Under the pieces are notes generated by a model. The model ran no database searches and was not told where the DNA came from. It was given only the letters and a program-made list of their open reading frames with translations. 42,213 nt of DNA. It comes from Planococcus sp. CAU13 (lineage in GTDB: Bacteria > Bacillota > Bacilli > Bacillales_A > Planococcaceae). Where the stretch lies: assembly GCF_000775575.1 (NCBI RefSeq), contig NZ_JRGN01000238.1, positions 1 to 42,213 on the forward strand. Direction: 5' to 3'. The translations under genes were made by a program, and so were the position numbers. Positions 38,739-42,213 of this stretch are shown piece by piece (position 1 is the stretch's first letter; each line of letters begins with the position of its first letter).

Positions 38739-41700
38739 TTGAAGAAGATTATCGATTTTTCATTGAACAATAAATTCGCCATCTGGATTTTGACGATCAT
38801 GGTCGTTGTGGCTGGCCTTTACGCGGGGCTGACAATGAAACAGGAGTCTATTCCAAGCATCACTTTACCGGCTGTCACCGTTGTGACCGTCTATCCGGGG
38901 GCTGCACCGGATGAAGTGATGGAAGAAATAACTGTTCCTTTTGAACAGCGCATCCAGAATATGAATGGCGTGGAGCTGACAACGTCATCTTCGATGGCCA
39001 ATGCCTCGACTATTCAAGTCCAATACGCTTTTGAAGTGGACATGGATGAAGCCGTCCGCGAACTGGAAGATGCCTTATCGCAGATTTCAATTCCGGATGC
39101 AGCAAATGAACCGCAAGTTTCACGTCTGAGTATTGATGCTTTCCCTATTTTGGCGCTCAGCATCAGCAGTTCAGGAAGTTCGCTGGAAGAATTGACTGCA
39201 ACTGTGGAAAACAATGTCCTGCCTTTGCTTGAAGGAGTTGAAGGATTATCGGACGCACAGGTTTCCGGTCAGCGCATGCAAAAAGTCAGCATGACGTTTG
39301 ATGAAGCAGCATTGGCTCAGTTCGGTTTGAATGAGGAGACGATCCAGCAACTGATACAGGGATCAAATCTGACATTCCCGCTTGGACTGACTGAATTCGG
39401 CGGAGAAGTTAAAAACCTTGTAATCGACGGCAACATCACGACTGTCGATGATCTGCGTAATCTGCAGATACCAGCAATTCCGCAGCAGGTTCCAGGAGCA
39501 GGGGCACCTGGTGAAATGCCGGTAGCCCCTGCTCCTGGACAGACTCCTGAGGCTCCGCCGGCTGAAGCACCTGCCGGAACACCGTCTGCACCGCAAACGC
39601 CGGCAGCTGCCGGCATTCCGACAATTGCATTAAGTGAATTGGCTGAAATTGAAGTAGTGAGCGAAGCCGAATCAATCTCCCGTACAAACGGAGAAGAATC
39701 GATTGGGGTTTCCATTGTTAAAGCACCGGATGCCAACACAGTTGAAGTTGCAAACAGCGTAAAAGATATCGTTGCTGAAGTCGAAGAAGAATACGGCTTG
39801 ACTGTGGCTACTACTTTTGACCAGGCTGAACCGATTGAGCAGTCCGTCGAAACGATGCTCAGCAAGGCCATGTTTGGAATCCTGTTCGCAGTGGCCATTA
39901 TTCTGCTGTTCCTGCGCAGCTTTAAAACGACACTGATTTCCATCATCTCGATTCCTTTATCTTTATTGATGGCGATATTCCTGTTGAATCAAATGGACAT
40001 CACCTTGAATATCATGACGCTCGGCGCATTGACGGTCGCAATCGGTCGGGTCATCGATGACTCGATCGTTGTCATCGAAAACATTTACCGCCGCATGAGC
40101 TTACCGGGTGAAAAATTGCGCGGCAAAGAGTTGGTGCGCGAAGCAACGAATGAAATGTTCCTTCCAATTTTCTCATCGACTGTTGTAACGATTGCCGTGT
40201 TCCTGCCACTGGCTCTAGTCAGCGGGCAGATCGGTGAATTATTCCTGCCGTTCGCACTTGCAATGGTATTCGCACTGTCTGCTTCATTGGTTGTGGCAGT
40301 TACCATCGTGCCGATGATGGCGCATTTGATGTACCGCAAGCAATTGCTGAAACCGGGTGCCGCTAAAGGCGTCAAAAAAGAGCATAAACCCGGCAAAATG
40401 GCAGCCAGTTACAAACGCATCCTCGAATGGTCACTGAACCACAAAATCATTACATTCGGCGGAGCAACTGTTCTTCTTGCCGCGAGTTTATTCATCCTGC
40501 CGGTAATCGGCGTCACTTTCCTGCCGGAACAGGAACAAAAAATGGTCATGGCCACATACAGCCCGGAGCCAGGCCAGACGCGTGAAGACGTCGAAGCGAT
40601 CGCGCTTGATGCTGAAATTGCAATTGCCGATCGCGAAGGCGTCACATCGTACCAGTACTCGCTTGGCGGAGGCAATCCGATGACAGCGATGGGTGGAGGC
40701 GGAGACAATTCCGCATTGTTCTATATTGAATATGGCTCTGATTTTGAAAACTTCAGCGATGAAAGCACGAAATTGATTGAAGACTTGAATGCTTCGACTG
40801 AAGCAGGCGAATGGAGCAGTTTGGATTTTGCTGCGATGGGCGCAAGCGGAATTGAATTATTCATTTACGGCGACAATCTGGAAGAAATCCAGGCAGCGAT
40901 GGATCAGATCCAGCCCCTCATGGAAGAGCATGAAGGCCTTGAAAATACAGATTCGAGCCTGACGGAAGCTTATGATCAATTTACATTAGTTGCGAACCAG
41001 CAGGCTTTAAGTGAAAACGGCTTGACTGCTGCACAGATCGGCATGGCATTAAGCGATGCAGGTGAAGCTCCAGTCTTGACGACAGTACAGCATGAAGATA
41101 AAGAAATTAACGTTTATATTGAAACGGAAGAAACTGAGTACGCGGGCATCGAGGACGTGACAAGCGTTGAAATTCCAACTGCACTGGGGACTACAGTTAC
41201 GATTGGCGATGTGATGGAAGTCGAAGAAGGAAAATCCCCTGATACGATCAACCGCCGCGACGGCCAGATATACGCTTCTCTTACTGCAGAAGTGCTCGGC
41301 AATAACGCAGCTGAAATCACAGCTGACATTGACGTACAAATTACAGAACTTGAACTGCCAGCCGGTATTACAACTGACCACGGCGGAATCACGGAACAGA
41401 TCAATGAATCATTCACACAGCTTGGCATGGCAATGCTTGCAGCCATTGCCATTGTATACTTCGTATTGGTCGTAACATTTGGCGGAGCACTTGCACCATT
41501 TGCCATCCTGTTCTCCCTGCCGTTCACTGTAATCGGCGTGCTCGTGGCGCTTTGGATAACTGGTGAAGCTTTAAGTGTCAACGCATTGATCGGTGTACTC
41601 ATGCTGATCGGTATCGTAGTCACGAATGCCATTGTATTGATCGACCGGGTCATTCACAGTGAAAAAGCGGGTCTTTCCACGCGCGAAGCCCTTCTTGAAG

Positions 41701-41930
41701 GCGGCGTGACACGTCTCCGTCCAATCCTGATGACTGCCCTCGCCACTATCGGCGCACTCATCCCTCTTGCCATAGGTGCAGAAGGCGATGGCGGCGGACT
41801 GATTTCACAGGCACTCGGCATCACAGTTATCGGCGGACTCATCAGCTCCACTTTATTGACATTGGTCATCGTGCCGATTGTTTATGAAGTGACAGCGAAG
41901 TTCAGACGGAAAGAATTGAACGGGGAATAA
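38739..41930 (+). CDS. RND-family efflux pump (SwrC/AcrB-like)
   Basis: A 1063-residue HAE1-type RND permease with 12 expected transmembrane segments in two repeats: TM1 at about 10-30, TM2-6 at about 370-530, TM7 at about 565-585, TM8-12 at about 885-1055. The proton-relay Asp pair is in GRVIDDSIVVIENI (TM4). Drug-binding porter features GAAPDEVMEEITVPFE and PGQTREDVEAIA are present. A Pro/Ala/Gly-rich insertion of about 45 residues (QVPGAGAPGEM to APQTPAAAGIP, near residues 245-290) is unusual. As in other Gram-positives, no adaptor or outer membrane partner is encoded nearby. The start is TTG 38739, 8 nt after GGAG; a GTG at 38730 overlaps that site. Second gene of the operon. Confidence 0.92.
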   Translation: MKKIIDFSLNNKFAIWILTIMVVVAGLYAGLTMKQESIPSITLPAVTVVTVYPGAAPDEVMEEITVPFEQRIQNMNGVELTTSSSMANASTIQVQYAFEVDMDEAVRELEDALSQISIPDAANEPQVSRLSIDAFPILALSISSSGSSLEELTATVENNVLPLLEGVEGLSDAQVSGQRMQKVSMTFDEAALAQFGLNEETIQQLIQGSNLTFPLGLTEFGGEVKNLVIDGNITTVDDLRNLQIPAIPQQVPGAGAPGEMPVAPAPGQTPEAPPAEAPAGTPSAPQTPAAAGIPTIALSELAEIEVVSEAESISRTNGEESIGVSIVKAPDANTVEVANSVKDIVAEVEEEYGLTVATTFDQAEPIEQSVETMLSKAMFGILFAVAIILLFLRSFKTTLISIISIPLSLLMAIFLLNQMDITLNIMTLGALTVAIGRVIDDSIVVIENIYRRMSLPGEKLRGKELVREATNEMFLPIFSSTVVTIAVFLPLALVSGQIGELFLPFALAMVFALSASLVVAVTIVPMMAHLMYRKQLLKPGAAKGVKKEHKPGKMAASYKRILEWSLNHKIITFGGATVLLAASLFILPVIGVTFLPEQEQKMVMATYSPEPGQTREDVEAIALDAEIAIADREGVTSYQYSLGGGNPMTAMGGGGDNSALFYIEYGSDFENFSDESTKLIEDLNASTEAGEWSSLDFAAMGASGIELFIYGDNLEEIQAAMDQIQPLMEEHEGLENTDSSLTEAYDQFTLVANQQALSENGLTAAQIGMALSDAGEAPVLTTVQHEDKEINVYIETEETEYAGIEDVTSVEIPTALGTTVTIGDVMEVEEGKSPDTINRRDGQIYASLTAEVLGNNAAEITADIDVQITELELPAGITTDHGGITEQINESFTQLGMAMLAAIAIVYFVLVVTFGGALAPFAILFSLPFTVIGVLVALWITGEALSVNALIGVLMLIGIVVTNAIVLIDRVIHSEKAGLSTREALLEGGVTRLRPILMTALATIGALIPLAIGAEGDGGGLISQALGITVIGGLISSTLLTLVIVPIVYEVTAKFRRKELNGE
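39492..39538. repeat. 14-bp perfect inverted repeat inside the RND gene
   Basis: CCAGGAGCAGGGGC (39492-39505) and GCCCCTGCTCCTGG (39525-39538), 19 bp apart, lie within the DNA for the Pro/Ala-rich insertion. The mRNA would form a strong hairpin. Confidence 0.8.
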
Positions 41931-42016
41931 ATTTTTATGAAGTGATAGAGTAAGTTTAAATTGAAATAGTTGGATTTGATTTCAAAGTTAAGTTCAAATT
42001 CAAGTGCAAGATGGAT

Positions 42017-42048
42017 GGAGCCCTCCGGTCGGAGGGCTCCTATTTTTG
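42017..42048 (+). terminator. Terminator of the tetR-RND operon
   Basis: A 10-bp stem GGAGCCCTCC / GGAGGGCTCC with a GGTC loop, followed by TATTTTTG. Confidence 0.9.
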
Positions 42049-42213
42049 TGGGTGGATTTTAGTGTAACCGCAACTAAATGGTTTAAGAAAGCAACTAAAC
42101 TCTCGAAAATCGCAACAACTCGGTGGAAAAATTATACATATATATTTACTACTTATAATAACAGTAAACTTCACCTGAAAATAACCCGTATGATCTTCCA
42201 ACCGCACCCCAAA
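42049..42213. other. Non-coding right end with 21-bp-phased GCAACTAAA motifs
   Basis: No gene is visible. GCAACTAAA occurs at 42070 and 42091, with a related GCAACAACT at 42112, exactly 21 bp apart. AT-rich sequence with TATAAT-like stretches near 42155 follows; it is probably the promoter region of a gene beyond the window. Confidence 0.5.

Noticed and set aside
1-42213. CRISPR array, tRNA, rRNA, insertion sequence or prophage
   Set aside because: No regularly spaced identical repeats, no tRNA cloverleaf or rRNA-like sequence, and no transposase, integrase or phage structural protein was seen.

Overview
The window reads as a low-to-moderate GC Firmicute chromosome, order Bacillales. Planococcaceae is my best guess (inference). 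Support: strong AGGAGG-type ribosome binding sites, many stem-loop-plus-T-run terminators, a YerO/SwrC-like regulator-pump pair, a ComK-family protein, a CpsD/EpsB tyrosine kinase with a separate YveK-type modulator, and sigma-B-like promoters. I see no rRNA, tRNA, CRISPR array, insertion sequence or phage gene. Several gene starts were moved to internal codons because only those have a correctly spaced ribosome binding site.

Layout. 1-4.2 kb: a class I amidotransferase, an alkyltransferase-like DNA repair protein, a FemAB/GNAT-like protein coupled to a Wzz-type protein, and a small winged-helix protein. 4.4-8.5 kb: succinate-semialdehyde dehydrogenase, a cupin, a HAD phosphatase, pyrrolidone-carboxylate peptidase. 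8.6-10.8 kb: a complete polar amino acid ABC importer. 11-14.2 kb: an unknown anchored protein, a beta-lactamase-like serine hydrolase, a 57-residue small protein and a luciferase-like flavin oxidoreductase. 14.3-16.4 kb: a four-gene operon joining an ABM/IsdG-like monooxygenase, a His-rich helical protein, a cobalamin-binding protein with the adenosylcobalamin photoreceptor motifs, and a STAS protein. 16.5-19.7 kb: a small unknown, a DUF4956/VTC polyphosphate polymerase-like pair and a YeiH transporter. 19.8-26 kb: a surface polysaccharide operon (DUF4870, Wzz modulator, BY-kinase, 4,6-dehydratase, CapK-like protein, PLP aminotransferase). 26.1-34 kb: a two-component system with a dual-kinase hybrid sensor, then two c-di-GMP enzymes. 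34-37.6 kb: NRDE and SRPBCC proteins, UV endonuclease UvsE, a small sigma factor and a divergent ComK-like protein. 37.9-42 kb: a TetR regulator and an RND efflux pump.

How it fits together. Seven candidate sigma-B-type promoters (GTTTAA-like box, 13-15 bp, GGGTAT) lie at plausible distances before the amidotransferase, the winged-helix gene, gabD, the hypothetical-cupin pair, the 109-residue unknown, the SRPBCC gene and uvsE. This suggests much of the window belongs to a general-stress regulon. Alongside it sit a probable B12-based light sensor coupled to a STAS (partner-switching) protein, and repair proteins for UV and alkylation damage. The theme is stress and light response plus the surface/biofilm lifestyle (polysaccharide, c-di-GMP, two-component signalling). 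The B12-STAS operon is the best candidate for an undescribed system.
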